Shown here one piece after another: positions 35,361 through 49,100 of a stretch of 64,000 nucleotides of DNA (the stretch's first letter is position 1; every line of letters starts with the position of its first letter). Source of the stretch: Neoconidiobolus thromboides FSU 785 (lineage: Eukaryota; Entomophthoromycota; Entomophthoromycetes; Entomophthorales; Neoconidiobolaceae); contig MU626309.1 in the NCBI GenBank assembly GCA_025603075.1, positions 52,968-116,967 on the forward strand, in the 5' to 3' direction. Both the position numbers and the translations under genes were made by a program. Below the pieces are notes generated by a model, which did not search any database, was not told where the DNA came from, and saw only the letters and a list, made by a program, of their open reading frames with translations.

Positions 35361-36648
35361 GTCGGATTATAAATTGTAATTGAAATATTATTATTTATGT
35401 TTTATGGGTTTTCTTTAATCTTTACTGTTGTTATTTAATCATTTGATAGTTGTTTAAGTATAAAAAGGTAGGGCTTTATTTTGAAGATATATTTATTAGT
35501 AAATAAGCCAAATATGAAGGATAAATTGATTTGTATACATTTGCTATACACAGTTCATATGATTCCTATATAAGAATTGATATTAAACTATTGTTGTACT
35601 GATATAGATGTTATTTAAATTAAATTATTACAATAAGTTGATATGGTATTAACTCTTTTTTTTCAATTATTTGATTGATATTTTTTTAAACTTTTTGTTC
35701 TATAAAAACAAGTTAAAACAATAAACAGGAAGTATCACATAATGATATTAGTAGGTATCGAACAAGCCATATGACTAAATACTTTAGAATTGAACTCTAA
35801 TGATTAATACTAAGCATCAAAGACATTAGAAGTGATTAACATTGTCATTACATTATTTACTAGTGTTTCCGAATATCTACCTTAATGCTTAACATTATTA
35901 CATAACAAGATTTGCTTTGTAATGGGGAATTTGCTATAATAGTAGCAAAAATGTAAAAATGAAATAACGCTTTATTAATTCATCTCATTTATAGTTCCAA
36001 TTCCTTTTTACTTTTTTATTTAGCAATCCTATGGCTATTCTTTATACTAATACTAAAAGTTGAATACTAAATCTGATAAATTAAGTTTTATAAATAAAAT
36101 AAAATAAAATAAAATATTAATCCTAAACTTATGAATTGATAAGGTATATATTTAATATCCTCGATTATTATATGCTCTAGTAGTTTCACTGGAATAATAG
36201 TTAATATAGTGGAACTTTTAATGCTGCTAAACAAGTGAAGTTTATAAAATAGTATTCCTTTAAATTAGAGAAAATAAACGTTTCATCAAGAACTTTATTT
36301 ATGAGTAGAATAAAAGAACAAATAATTTAGATGAAAGGATAATATACAAGAAAAAGATTAGTGATAAAAAATCATTAGACTCTAAGGAGAATATTCAACT
36401 TGAATGCATCTGCTTTGGTTGTGAGCAGTCTAAAGTACACATGTTTGTAACCAATGCGATATAAACATGTTCAGCATTTGAATGTAGAAACAGATGCGAT
36501 ATAGTAAGATACAACAAGAGTTCAAATATTCAAATATTAAATAAAAAGATTTTCAATAAAATCAAAAAAATTAGTCTTTAATGAATTTTACTTGCCTTGT
36601 TTCACTTTAACTGTCATGGTTTTTTAGCAATTTTGGCTAATGAATATA

Positions 36649-36700
36649 GGGGATGTCTGAATTAGTTTCATTATTTTATCCAATTTTTAAATATTTTGTA
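36649..36700 (+). mobile_element. MITE-like short repeat, partial copy 15
   Basis: GGGGATGT, TTTCATTATTTTATCCAATT; the core and right half are not recognisable. Confidence 0.4.
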
Positions 36701-36934
36701 TCAAAACTTCGCTTAAAATCTTATAAAAACAATTCTTATTTACTAAAAAACAAGTATCTGGACACAGTTCTAAATCATTCTATTATAGTTTATACTTTAA
36801 GTTGGTTGAATTTCTACTAGACCTTAAATACACATTCTTATAAAACTTTATTGAGAAATATTTATTATTGACCGCTTTATAACCAACATTACAGATTTGC
36901 TATCAAATAAACTATTTTAATATTATAATTATAT

Positions 36935-37029
36935 GGGGATGTTTTTTTAACTTCATTACTTTTTCCATTTTTTAAGTGCTATCTGAGCGGAAAGATTATT
37001 AATAGAATTAAACAAAAAAACAGATCTTC
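36935..37029 (+). mobile_element. MITE-like short repeat, copy 16
   Basis: Left half perfect (GGGGATGT, TTCATTACTTTTTCCATT, GTGCTATCTGAGCGG). Right end mutated (AGATCTTC), flanked by ATAT on both sides. Confidence 0.8.
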
Positions 37030-37824
37030 ATATATTTGTTATTTAACATTAATCTTTAATCAAATTTCAAAATACTCAAATATCTTTATTTAATATTTAT
37101 CAAGATTGATGTTTAGTTTTTATCTCATTATTTTTTTAAGACTTAAAATATCTTTTGACCTGATTTTAACTAAATTTTCTTCTTAAATAAACAGTTAGAA
37201 GAACGTAAAGTTGTAGCAGCTGTCAAAAAACCTAGATTTTATTGTTTTATAAATTTGAAATAATTTAAAATTATTGAGGATAGTTAAAAAATAAATTGAA
37301 ACAAAGCTTTTATTTTTAGACTAAAAATATCTTGAAAGAAAAGATGAAAGTTCAAAGAATAAGTTGAATGGTTTAGTTTCAACTTTTAAAAGGATTAGTT
37401 AATATTAATTAATATTAATTAATATTATTAATATTATTAATATTATTACTATTATTAGTATGAGTTTAATTTTAAAAAAATCAAAAACTTAAAAATCACT
37501 CGTTATGATGATAAAAAGTAGTATTTTAGCTTAACGTCAAAACTCAAAATTTGGATATCATGTCATTTAAAACCTGAGCATGGGCTTTATTATTAAGATA
37601 ATCATAAAATTTATTTCTTAAAAGAAAGGCAGATCATTTACTAAAAATGGAACTTCCAGTTAATAAAGCCCATTAAATAGCCAACTAAAAACAAATCAAT
37701 ATCTAAATGAGATCAATAAAAAAACAACTAGTTACAAACAATTAGTTGAATTGTTGAGTTGGGAATCAATTGCTCTTTTTTTCATTACTTTAATTATTTA
37801 TTTTATTTTATATTACGTATCTGA

Positions 37825-40800
37825 ATGAGTAACCCGATAACAATCACTCCCTCAAGTTATACTATGACCGAAGAAAAAGTAGCTTCCAAGAAAAAATTAA
37901 CAAGAAGGAATTGTTATTCAATATTACTCAATATTATCACCTTATTTCTACCTAATAAATTATTTCATCAATTAGGTAAATATAATTATCTATTATAATC
38001 ACTTATTAATTAATAACTTCTAACTCTTGTTTCTCTTATAGGTTATAAAACTCCCTTACGAATCTTTCGATTAAAAGAAAAAGTATTATATTCATTAATA
38101 TTTCTAATCCTTAATGGACTATTATTGTTATTACTCATCAATAACATCATCACTTTAAGTAATAATTCATCTACTTATATACCATTCGCCTCAATCTCAA
38201 ATCAACCCAGCATCATTTATGGACAATATTATGCTGATATCCCCAACAATGAATTTTCAAGTAATAATAGTAAGAGTAACTTTTATGATTCTAGTTTCTT
38301 ATATCAAGATCGAAATGAAGTATGTGATAATTTTTGGAATGTTCATGGATTAGGTACTTATCTACCATGTTATTTATTGGATTTCAATAACTCTACACTG
38401 TTACAACTATCAAAGGAGAATAAAACATGTTTATATAAAACAGAAGAATTGAAAAGAACATTGAATAATCAAAAGAAAAAGAAGTTACTATTAAGTTATA
38501 AATTCATTCAAATACATGAAAATTGGATTGTTTATAAAGACAAAGTAATTGATTTAAATCGATTAAAGTATTTACATCCCAATTTAATTAAAGCGGAACA
38601 ATTATGGGTTAAATTAATAATTGATAAAATTATTGATTTAACACAAATTCGAAAAGAGAATATAATTGATGTTACTTATTTGATACAAAATTCATTAAAT
38701 TACCAACAATTGAATTTGTTAAATGAATGTATATTTAATCGTATTTTGATTGGTTATATAAGTCCAATGACGTATTGGTGTTTAATGTTTTATTTATTTG
38801 TTTCTATTCTTTCAATAGTTACGTTTCTATTTCTATTTTGGAAATTAAGTAAGTTTATTGTGTTTAAATTATTTAAATGGGATTATATATTTGATTGGAA
38901 TTTCAATGGGGGTAAAGTAGCTACAAATTATTCATATCTGAGTTATAAGAAAAATGGAAAAGAAGAGGTAAATAAAATAATATAGAATAACATAATTCTA
39001 ATTAACTATTTAAATTATTTTTATTAGCATTTATCTTGGTTACAATGGTTAAATCAACAAAACGAAAATGTAATTAAAGAAGAGAATACAATTAATGAAT
39101 TGATATTAATGGAGAAAACATATCCTAATTTATTAAAATACCAAGATAATGAATTTAAAAAAAATAATCAAATATTAGCTCAAATTGAACCAAATTATGA
39201 ATTAGAAAATGGTCTAGATTATGAACCCTTACGTAGTATATTTTATATTAATTCAAATGGAAGAGGAAATGTAACTAATTTAATCAAATGTTTAAAAAGT
39301 ACATGTGAAAATGAATACCCAAACACACATAAATTAATAATTGTTATGATTGATGGTAGAAGTAATTATTTAAATCAGTTATTAAAATTAATGATAGATC
39401 CAATATTACCTACTAAAGATATTCAAGCTTCAAGTTATTTAGATGATAATCAACAAATTAATCAAATCAAAATTTATGCTGGATATTATGAATATATTAA
39501 TCCTAATTATAAAGATAATAATATTGTTATGGAACAACAAAGTAAATATTTAAAAGTACCTTTAATTTATTTATATAAATTAGGTAATAATAATGAAAAT
39601 AACAATTATTGTGGCATTCGTGGTAATCGAGATAATTTAATACTAATATTAAGCTTTTTAAATAAGATTCATTTTAATTTACCATTAAATAATTTTGATT
39701 ATGACTTTTATAAATCAATTAAATTAATTACAAATTGTAATATTAAATTATATTGTATTTTATTTACAATGAATTATAATGTAATAATGAAATCCAATGC
39801 TATTATTAATATGTTACGTCCCTTCATTTTTAATGATAAAGTGATTTGTGTTCATTCCAAATTTCAATTTCAATCTAAGGATTTATTATTAAGTAGATTG
39901 TTTAAAGTAATTATTAATTCATTTTATAATTTATATTATTATCATCCATTAGCTAACAATTGTATTGCTTATAAATTATATGATCAACCAAATCGATTAA
40001 AATATATAGAAATTAATAATGAAATGAATTTATTACAATATAATAAATTAATTAACCCAATTTTATTAAAACAATATCAAATCAATAATAATAATAATAA
40101 TAATATATTATTACAATATTATAGACAATATTGTTATGATTATAATTTAATTAGTTTATTAAAATTAAAATTAAATCATGTTCAATATATTCAATTAAAT
40201 ACATCTCATATAATATATCAATTACCAATTACAATCAAATCATTTTGGATTACTAGTTGTATTGAATATTTGAAATATTTATTTATTTCATTTAATGAAT
40301 TTATAACTTCTTTTTCATTTATTCATTTTATTTTATTCAATATTTTATTATTTTTACCAACGTTATTATTATTGATTAGTTATATTATTTATTATATAAT
40401 CATTACTTTACAATGGAATAATTATAATATTAATGATATTAATATGATTTATTTATCATTTGTTATCAATGTTTTATTTTATTTCATTATAGCAATATTG
40501 ACTCAATCAAAACCAAGTATTAAGAATATTTTATTAGATAGTATTATTACAATATTATTTTTACCAATTTATTGTATAATATTGCCTTTGTTATCTATCT
40601 TTAATATTGATGAATTGTATAGTAAATATTTTTTAAATAGTATTTATCCAAATTATGAATTAAGTTCCATTCAAAATGAAAACCAACAACAACGACAACA
40701 ACAACATGATAGTAATAGATCAAAATTAGATCCAAAAGTATTTGTAAATACAGATTCATGGCATACAACTAATTTAACTAATGATAATTTAAAAATAATG

Positions 40801-41967
40801 AGTTCATCAACAACCAATAATAATATAATTAATAATAATAATAATAATAATAATCAATTCACTCCTTCCTCTCATAGTAATAATACTTATTTACGAAATT
40901 TAAGTATGCCATCTAATACATTACATGATCAAAGTAGTAATTTAATAAATAATCTTAGTTTAGAAGAAAATACAACAATTACTAATAATAGTTATCAAAT
41001 GGATCCAATATTAAATCGATGTCGATTAGAAATGGATCAAAATCAAAATCCATTTTATATGTCAATTGAAAGACAGACTTTAGAAATTCAATTACCTCAA
41101 AAAACATTAACTTCTTGGTTATTATTTCAATTAAATTATCAAGTCAATTCAATTAATAATATTAATATTAATAATAGTAATAATAATAGTAATAATAATA
41201 GAGAAATTCAAGATACAATAGATATTATTGAAGATTATAATAATTCAAATGAGTTGATATTATCTCCAAGTTCTTCCAATGCATTACCTGATAATTACTA
41301 TTATCAAGCCAGTGTACAACACAAATTGGAAAGAGAAATACAATATGAAAATCAGCAACAGCAGCAAGAGCAACAATTAAAAGAAGAAAAGATAAAACTA
41401 AGCAAATATCCTGAAATACAAGTAGCATCCAGTCCAAATAATTATGCTGAATTTGAAGATTCAATAATAAGAAATAGTATTAATACGCAATTAAGACAGC
41501 CCTCTGAAGTCGGGAGAAAAATGATTGATTTAGAAAATGAAGCCAATAAAATTTATTCTTCATTATCTATTCGGAATTTATTAAATGACATTAATGAACA
41601 AGAAAATTTTGAGACTGAAATTAATAATCAATCCAATTTCAGTGAAAATCAAGATGTTGAGGTAGAATCAGTATTAGATAATTATCTGGTCTTTAAACCA
41701 GGCAAAGTTGAAACTAAGGAGATTAATCAAATTCATACAAATCCTTTTAATTCAAAATCTAATTCTTCGCCTGAAACTACAGGTAAATTAACTCAAAGTT
41801 TACCAGATTCTGTTGGGGATACTAATTTTCCTACAAATGAAGGATTAAATGATACTCAAATGACTAATGATACTCAAATAACAAATGAATCTAACTATGT
41901 ACTTTCGCCTAAATACAAATATAATTCAGCATTGCTAGATTCGAATACATCATCGTTGATACCATAA
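37825..41967 (+). CDS. Chitin synthase-like (class IV/Chs3-type) protein lacking catalytic motifs
   Basis: Exons 37825-37975, 38042-38967 and 39028-41967; 1338 residues with no stop. The architecture follows division-2 (Chs3-type) chitin synthases. Two N-terminal membrane segments are followed by an extracellular part (VIDLNRLKYLHPN) and a membrane pair (YWCLMFYLFVSILSIVTFLF). Next comes the glycosyltransferase region: KSTCENEYPNTHKLIIVMID-GRSN at about 450-471 and GIRGNRDNLILILSFLNKI at about 555-573. Terminal membrane helices follow from about 790. But where active enzymes have the Asp-x-Asp triad this protein has TMNYNV (about 606-611). Where they have GlnArgArgArgTrp it has TIKSFW (about 761-766), and the Glu-Asp-Arg acid is absent. 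The last 400 residues are an Asn/Gln-rich tail. Best read as a catalytically dead paralogue, perhaps regulatory; a different glycosyltransferase is possible but less likely. Confidence 0.75.
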
Positions 41968-42178
41968 TAAGGTGAAATGAGAGTGGGTTAATAAAAGATG
42001 CTATTTTTTTGATGATGTCATTTATTTTATTATATTATATTTGTTATTTTAATAAAAACATTGAAATTAAATTCTAAATTTAGTAAATAAATATTAAAAA
42101 CATCAAAATCTACATCATTTTAAAAATCTTAATTCGTTTCTTTTTTACTCATCTAATTTTTAAATTTTCAAATAAAAA
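41968..42178. other. Short intergenic spacer
   Basis: 211 bp between the chitin-synthase-like and TFIIIC genes; AT-rich, nothing recognised. Confidence 0.6.
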
Positions 42179-44804
42179 ATGTCTAAAATCAATAATGACA
42201 AGCAACAAATTAATTCAACATGTTATCAATTAATACCAAATCAAAAATATTTAGTAATTGAACATCCAGGAAATATAGAAAATAAAGATAAAGGGTTGGC
42301 TACTTTAGGTGGACTAAAAAAAATTGAAAAGGTAAGTAAAGTTATATAAAAAAATAACATTAATAATATTAAATAATAATTCAAAACAAAATAAAAACAT
42401 ATATTTAAAACTAATACAAAATTAATTATTTCATACAATAATTGTAATAATTTTATTAATTTTATTTTTTTTAAATATAGAACTTTTTCCAAAAAAAAGC
42501 ATTTGAATTAAAATTACGTCCAGATGATTTCTATTCAAGTCCAATAATTGGTAGGTTGATGACAAGTAAGTCTCAATTAATAAAAGTAAAAGCAAAGTAT
42601 AAAAGGAAAAAGAAAAAGAATGGAGATGATAAGAATGGAGATGATAAGAATGGAGATGAAGATGAAGATGAAGATGAAGATGAAGATGAAGGAGAATTAT
42701 TATCTATGGAATCTGAAATCCTTGGCTCCATTGAGAATGTGGTTCGATTTAGAGGTAACTATATTTACATATTTGAATTAGAATTATCATATAAAATTTA
42801 AAAATAAATAAGTTAATAATGTTTTCTCAATTAGGTTTAGCGGATTATCAATCCATATTTAATGATCCTATTTCTAACAAATTAGCAGATTTTTTAAAGA
42901 ATGTGAGGAATATGGAAAGTAAGTTAATAAGTTTTATATTATCTTTAACTTTAGTAACTAAATTTAATTTCTTAGTTGAATCCATGTACAAAACACCCCA
43001 AGACATTAGTCAACTTGAACAAACACTTGGACCACGATTACTTCGTCCAACCATGTATGGCATGGTTGATCAACCCTTCAATTATAATTATGAACAAGAC
43101 AAAAATATATTAAGAGTTAAGATTCGAACAGCTGATGGTAAAGTGAAGATTAAACTAATAAATAAAACAAAAAGAGCCAAATTTTTTGCTGTTTCAGTCA
43201 AATGGGATAAAGAAAAAGAAGAATTTATAGTCCCTAATGAAATGCCAGAGAGAGTGAGAAAAAACCTGGATCGAATTGATAAGGAATTATTAAAAAAAGC
43301 AGAAGAGGTAAGTAATTAGAAAAAATTAAAGAGTGAGTTGTACAAGTGTTAAATGGTTTAATTTTTTTACGTTTATTTAGTTATTTAATGAAAGACCAAT
43401 TTGGAATCGATTGGCTTTTTGTAATCAATTTGAAAAACTTTCAGGGCTAAGATTTAAAATGTATGTGTTATATATTTATATATATTTATATATATCAAAA
43501 TAATTTAATATTTTATTTATTTATTTTATTTCTATTATAGGGTATTACCTGCTTTAGCATATTTTGTGGCATCTGGACCCTATAGAGAATGTTGGATTAA
43601 ATACGGATATAATCCAACATTGGATAAACAAGCACGATTGTAAGTTTTTAATCAAATTTTATAATAATAATTGTTTATTAAAGAAAGATTTTTGTATTTT
43701 ATTTAGTTATCAATCTTTAGATTTAAGAAATCCAGATAAAGTTATGAGAATTCATTCCAAAGATAAAAATGAAGAAAATGAGTTTAATAATGAAGCAATG
43801 AAAATGTAAATAAGAAAAACAAATTATTCTTACTATTATTCTTATTCTTATTTGATTTTTATAAATTGGATAATAATAATATTAATTTATTTTAATTTAT
43901 AGGAAAGACAATCATATATTAAATATTGATAATTTAAAGTACAATTCCATGACAATAAAAACTCGATTATTTAATTTATATGATGTTCAATCTAAAGAAA
44001 TTGAACGATTAATAAATAATCCAGAAAACATATTAGATGAATTTAATGTAAGTAAGAAATTATTATTAATCTTTAGTAGATAACTACAATATATATAAGA
44101 AGATTTTAATAAACAACCCATTGATTTAATTTACTTATACTAATTTTTAATTTCAACAATTAGATAAACACCGGCTGGTTTGAACCTACTATTCTACAAC
44201 AAATCAATGATATTATATGTAAAGTATTTTTCCCACATCCAATGAATTCGGAAGAGATACCTATTTGGGAATATACACAGAAAAAAAGAAAGGGCAAAGT
44301 ATTAAAATTACCAAAATTGCAATTTCAATTAGAAGAAAGTATGTTTCCAAAGTTACAAGAAGAAAATAGTCTATTAGAAATAGAAAAAGGGTTGAGTGAG
44401 TTACAAAAATCCGAGTTGAAGGAGATGGGAGAGATAGAAGAGATGCAGCACACATTCACATTAGATGGATTAAATAGTCAAATAGGCAAAGTAAGTATAA
44501 TACAATTGATAATATATATAATTGACAATTGATTTAATAATTCTATATTGTACCAGAAATTAGATCAACCAATGGAAATGAATATGGAAGAGCTAAGTGA
44601 AAATGAAAATGAAAATGAAAATGAAAATGAAAATGCTGGTAAGTTAAATTATTTTTAATTTTGTTAATTTATAATAATAATAATCTTTATAATTTTTTAA
44701 TTGTAATAGATGATGAAGGGTTTGATATGGATTTAGAAGAGTTAGATTTTATGGATGTGTTCGGGGAAAATTCTGATAAAAGTTCAGAAGATGAAATAGA
44801 ATAA
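42179..44804 (+). CDS. TFIIIC subunit, Tfc1/GTF3C5 family
   Basis: Eleven exons: 42179-42331, 42481-42754, 42835-42918, 42976-43307, 43381-43460, 43541-43639, 43707-43805, 43903-44047, 44164-44490, 44557-44638 and 44710-44804. Family blocks appear in order: LVIEHPGNIENKDKGLATLG with LKLRPDDFYSSPIIG, then FNYNYEQDKN, RPIWNRLAFCNQ, and the hallmark VASGPYRECWIKYGYNP. An acidic run follows the basic KRKKKKNG near residue 90, and the tail has a tandem Asn-Glu repeat and ends in acidic residues, as in yeast Tfc1. TFIIIC binds the A and B boxes of tRNA genes, and this subunit (tau-95) contacts the A box. Two repeats in the coding sequence (GATGAA, AATGAA) are prone to length change. The window also holds two such target genes (tRNA-Thr and tRNA-Glu), which is coincidence. 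Confidence 0.88.
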
Positions 44805-45067
44805 AAGGAAGAGTTTTAAAATTAAGAAAATAAAATTCATTTCAATATATAATGTTATTATTAATGTAGCTGTTCTTTTATTATAGTAATTTATCTGATA
44901 ATTGGAGATTATTAAAAGTAATTTTAAAATAATTAGTTTAATATCTTTATTTCTTAGTATTCAATGATAAGTAAAATTTAAATAGAAAATAAATAGTTGA
45001 ATTTATTAAATAAAATCGACCAATTGTAATAAAAGAAATAGAAATCAATATTTTGATAAAAGTATAT

Positions 45068-45163
45068 AAGGATGTTTTTTTACTTTATCACCTTTTTCAT
45101 CTTTTAAGCGCTATTTGAGCGGAAGGATCGTTGTAAAATTCTTAAATAAAAATGTACATCCCC
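45068..45163 (+). mobile_element. MITE-like short repeat, copy 17
   Basis: Core AGCGCTATTTGAGCGG intact; AAGGATGT start, ACATCCCC end plus ATAT. Confidence 0.85.
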
Positions 45164-45301
45164 ATATGTTTATAATTTTAAATTGAATTTTGTTATACAA
45201 TAAAAGGAAGATTAATCTATCTTAAACTTAATTAAGATTTTGCTTGTAACTAAGTTCAAACGTACAATTAAATATTATGTCTATTCATCTTACTAATATA
45301 T

Positions 45302-45396
45302 GAGAATATATTTTTTTGCTTAAGAATTTTACTAATATATTTTCTGCTTAGTAGTACTTAAAAATGGAAAAAGTAATGAAACCAAAAAGTATCGCT
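45302..45396 (-). mobile_element. MITE-like short repeat, copy 18
   Basis: Reverse; GAGAATAT start, ATCGCT end. AATGGAAAAAGTAATGAAAC intact, core mutated. Abuts copy 19. Confidence 0.75.
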
Positions 45397-45400
45397 ATAT

Positions 45401-45498
45401 GGGGATGTATTTTTGTGTTTAAGAGTTTTACTAATAATTTTTCCACTCCAATAGCGCTTAAAGGATGGAAAAAGTAATGAAGCCAAAAAAATATCCCC
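45401..45498 (-). mobile_element. MITE-like short repeat, copy 19
   Basis: Reverse; near-consensus GGGGATGTATTTTTGTG start and TATCCCC end. Core CCACTCCAATAGCGCTT. Shares its left ATAT with copy 18. Confidence 0.85.
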
Positions 45499-45626
45499 AT
45501 GTATTGTCCCTCTAACTATATAAGCATACTAAACATTTAAATCCATTTTAAACTACTTTTATTTATGATACATGTTGTCAAATTAATGTATTCATATCTG
45601 AGGAATACAAAAAAGTCTCTAGATAA

Positions 45627-45725
45627 GGGCATATTTTTTTGGCTTCATTACTTTTTCCATTTAAATACTACTAAGCAGAAAATATGTTAGTAAATTAAAT
45701 TCCTTAAATAAGAAGAGGTATCTCT
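45627..45725 (+). mobile_element. MITE-like short repeat, degenerate copy 20
   Basis: TTGGCTTCATTACTTTTTCC intact. The core hairpin is deleted and the right half is mutated. Confidence 0.6.
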
Positions 45726-46198
45726 ATATTGATAATTCTTTAGGTTGGATGTAGTAACAAAACCTAATTTAATTTAACGAAGTACTCCTGCTATTATGAT
45801 TTAAGAATTTAATCTATTTTATTCAAAATATAAATAAAATCAATTCAATAATTTATAACATCAGATGATCTTATCTTTTTAGATTAGATAAATACAATAT
45901 TACTCACTGTCTTATGACCTTAAGTCTGACAATTTAACCCTAAATTCTTTAATTTAATAAAATTTGATTGGCCAATTAAAGAATTTAGATTCAAAAAATA
46001 GGGGAATTTTTAAATTATGCAATAAAGTGACTGTTTTAAAAAAAGTTGAGTCATCAACTATCATGAATCATAAAGAAAAGTGAACACTAAAAATAAAAGA
46101 TAAAAAGTATATAAAGCTAAAAGAGAGTCCAAACTAATCAACTTTAATAAAAAAAAATAAGATTATAAAACAGAAAATATTAATAGTCAAAATCAAAA

Positions 46199-49100
46199 AT
46201 GAAACAAGTTAAAATAGTAGTATTGCCGGGAGATGGTATAGGGCCAGAAGTCACTTCACAAGCTGTTCGAGTATTAAAAGTAGTGGGAGATTATTTAGAA
46301 GCTCAAAATACTCATCAATTTCAATTTATTGAAAAAAAATTTGGTGGTGCTGCCATTGATGCTTATAGTAAGGATTTTTATTAAGTTTACTTTATTCCTG
46401 TTCATTATTAATCCTATTACTTAGATGATCCCTTCCCAAAAGACACAAAAGAAGCCATTTTAAACTGTGATGCTATTTTATTGGGGGCCGTAGGTGGTCC
46501 TCAATGGCCAAAATTAATTGATGTTAATGATCAATCTAAAGGATATGGACCTCGACCTGAACAAGGATTATTAGATTTACGTAAATTATTAGATTTATAT
46601 GCTAACATAAGGCCTGTATTTTTTCCATCTCAATCTTTAATTGATAATAGTCCATTAAAACCAGAAATTGTTCAAGGTACTGAATTTATTGTTATTAGAG
46701 AATTAGTGGGTGGTGTTTATTTCGGAGATAGAAAAGAAGGAGATGAGGATGGTAAAGGTAAAAATTGACTAATTTTAATGTACGTTTTTAATATTAATAT
46801 TTTTTTAGCTTTAGACACAATGCCTTATAGTAAAGAAGAAATCTATAGGATAGCTAAGTTAGCTGGAGATATGGCTATGAAATCAGAGCCACCATTAAAA
46901 ATTCATTCTATAGATAAAGCTAATGTATTAGCTACTAGTCGACTTTGGCGTAAAGTAGTAACTGAAACAATAGAAAAAGAATATCCAAAAATAGTATTAG
47001 ATCATCATTTAGTAGATTCTGCAGCCATGTTAATGATTCAAAAACCCACTGCATTAAATGGAATTGTATTAACTGAAAATATGTTTGGTGATATTTTATC
47101 GGATGAAGCTTCGGTTATTCCAGGTTCTTTAGGTTTGATGCCATCTGCTTCACTTAATGGCTTACCAAATGAAAATTCTTCAGCTATTGGTTTATATGAA
47201 CCAATTCATGGTTCAGCTCCAGATATTGCTGGTAAAAATATAGCTAATCCAATTGGTACTATTTTATCTGCTGCTATGTTATTAAAATATTCTTTATCTT
47301 TAACGAAAGAAGCAGATCATATTGAAAGAGCTGTACGTAAAGTATTAGATTTAAAAACTCAAGGTGGTATTGGTTTAAGAACTAAAGATTTAAAAGGAGA
47401 AGCAACAACCAATCAAATTGGTGATAAAATAGTTGAATATTTAAACAATTCATTAATTAGTGGTAGAATATCTCCAATACCAAGATCCTTAAAAAATAGA
47501 TTATTAACAAGACCAAATGGAAGAAGAGGCATGAATTTATGTGAAAAGATATTATGCAATGCAGCTATTGGACTAGAAGCACCAGGTAATATTAGACCAG
47601 GGGATATGATATGTGTCAATGTCGATTGGACTTTAGCTAGTGAATTAACATGGAAAGGTATGAATAAAACATATGAAGAAATGGGAAGACCATCAATTCA
47701 TAGAAATGATCGATTTTGGTTAGCTATTGATCATACAGTTGATCCAAGAATTAATCACTTACCTAAACCAAAAGAATTAATTCAATCTTCAGAATCATTT
47801 GCTAAAGAAGCTGGTTTGATTGATTTCCATGGTCCAAATCAAACGATTCTTCATACTGAATTTTACAGACAACGTGCTCAACCTGGTATGGTAATTTGTG
47901 GTGCTGATTCACACTCTTGTTCTGCTGGTGGACTTGGAGCATTTGCTGTTGGCTTAGGAGCAGCCGATGTAGTCATGCCATTAGTAACCGGAGAAACTTG
48001 GTTTAAAGTACCCGAAGTAGTTGAAATTAAATTTGTTAACCAACCACCCTTTGGTATTGGTGGTAAAGATGCCATTTTATATGTATTAGGAGAATTAAAA
48101 CGTAATACGGTGGCATTTGAAAGAGCAGTGGAATTTACTGGTCCTGGTTTGAAATATTTAAGTTGTGATGCTCGATTTGCTATTGCTAATATGACCACCG
48201 AATTTGGTGGTATTGCTGGTGTATTTGAAGCTGATGAAATTACAGCGGCTTATATAGCTAAACGTAAATTACCACAACATAAAAATTCAGCCATTTATTT
48301 CCGTAAAGATGAAGATGCCGAATATGCTGCTTCCTACGAAATCGATCTTTCCAAAGTGGATTCTTTAGTAGCTTTATATCCATCACCAGATAATGTAGTA
48401 TCCGTTGAAAAAGCATCTGACACTAAATTAGATGGTGTATTTATTGGTGCTTGTACAACGGCAGAAGAAGATCTTATTTTGGCTGCTTTGGTACTTGAAG
48501 AAGGATTAAAGAAAGGGATGGTACCAGTTGTCGGTGCTAAACGAAGAGTTACACCAGGCTCGGTACAGATTGTAGCTAAATTACGCAAACTAAATTTATT
48601 AGAAATTTATGAAAAATGTGGCTTTGAAATTGGTGCACCCGGATGTTCTTATTGTATTGCTGTTGCAGCTGATAAAGCAGATGAAGGGGAAGTTTGGTTA
48701 TCATCCCAAAACCGTAACTTTAAAAATCGAATGGGTAAAGGTTCCATTGGTAATTTAGCTTCTGCAGCTACAGTAGCTGCTTCTTCTTTTGAAATGAAGA
48801 TCACCGATCCTAGACCATTTTTAGATACTATTGATCGTGAACGTTACGAACAAATGTTAGAAATTTGGTTAGCTAAAGGGGAACCTATTGTATTATCGGA
48901 ACCTAATCCAGTATATATTGGTAAACATGATCATGGGGTGGATGGTACTGGTGCAACTACTCAAAGCAGTGTCCAAGAAGATAGCAATGAGACTGAAGAG
49001 TCCTCATTCCAAGGAGTTATTAAGGGCAAAGCCCAAGTATTTGGCGATCATGTAGATACTGATGCTATTATCCCAGCACAATTTATGCCCGGTATTAATG

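Larger units (their letters stand above)
35361..37824. other. Intergenic, 2.5 kb
   Basis: No gene found. A degenerate half copy (36649-36700) and a good copy (36935-37029) of the short repeat are present, plus a run of AATATT/ATTAAT units at about 37400-37460. An ACATGTTT/AAACATGT inverted pair lies at 36439-36470. Confidence 0.6.
44805..46198. other. Intergenic with a cluster of four short repeats
   Basis: Copies at 45068-45163 (+), 45302-45396 (-), 45401-45498 (-) and 45627-45725 (+). The middle two abut and share one ATAT. No gene. The leucine fusion gene promoter lies to the right. Confidence 0.7.

Noticed and set aside
36439-36470. ACATGTTT ... AAACATGT inverted repeat
   Set aside because: Eight-bp arms in AT-rich DNA can arise by chance, and no gene is near.
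37825-41967. First read as Atg9 because of length and membrane segments
   Set aside because: Order of blocks (Asp-Gly site, GNRDN...FLNKI, terminal helices) matches Chs3-type chitin synthases; no Atg9 core motif seen.
46778-46808. Alternative start of the leucine fusion at 46778
   Set aside because: These bases belong to the intron 46752-46808; the dehydrogenase needs the two upstream exons for GDGIGPEV and the Arg motif.
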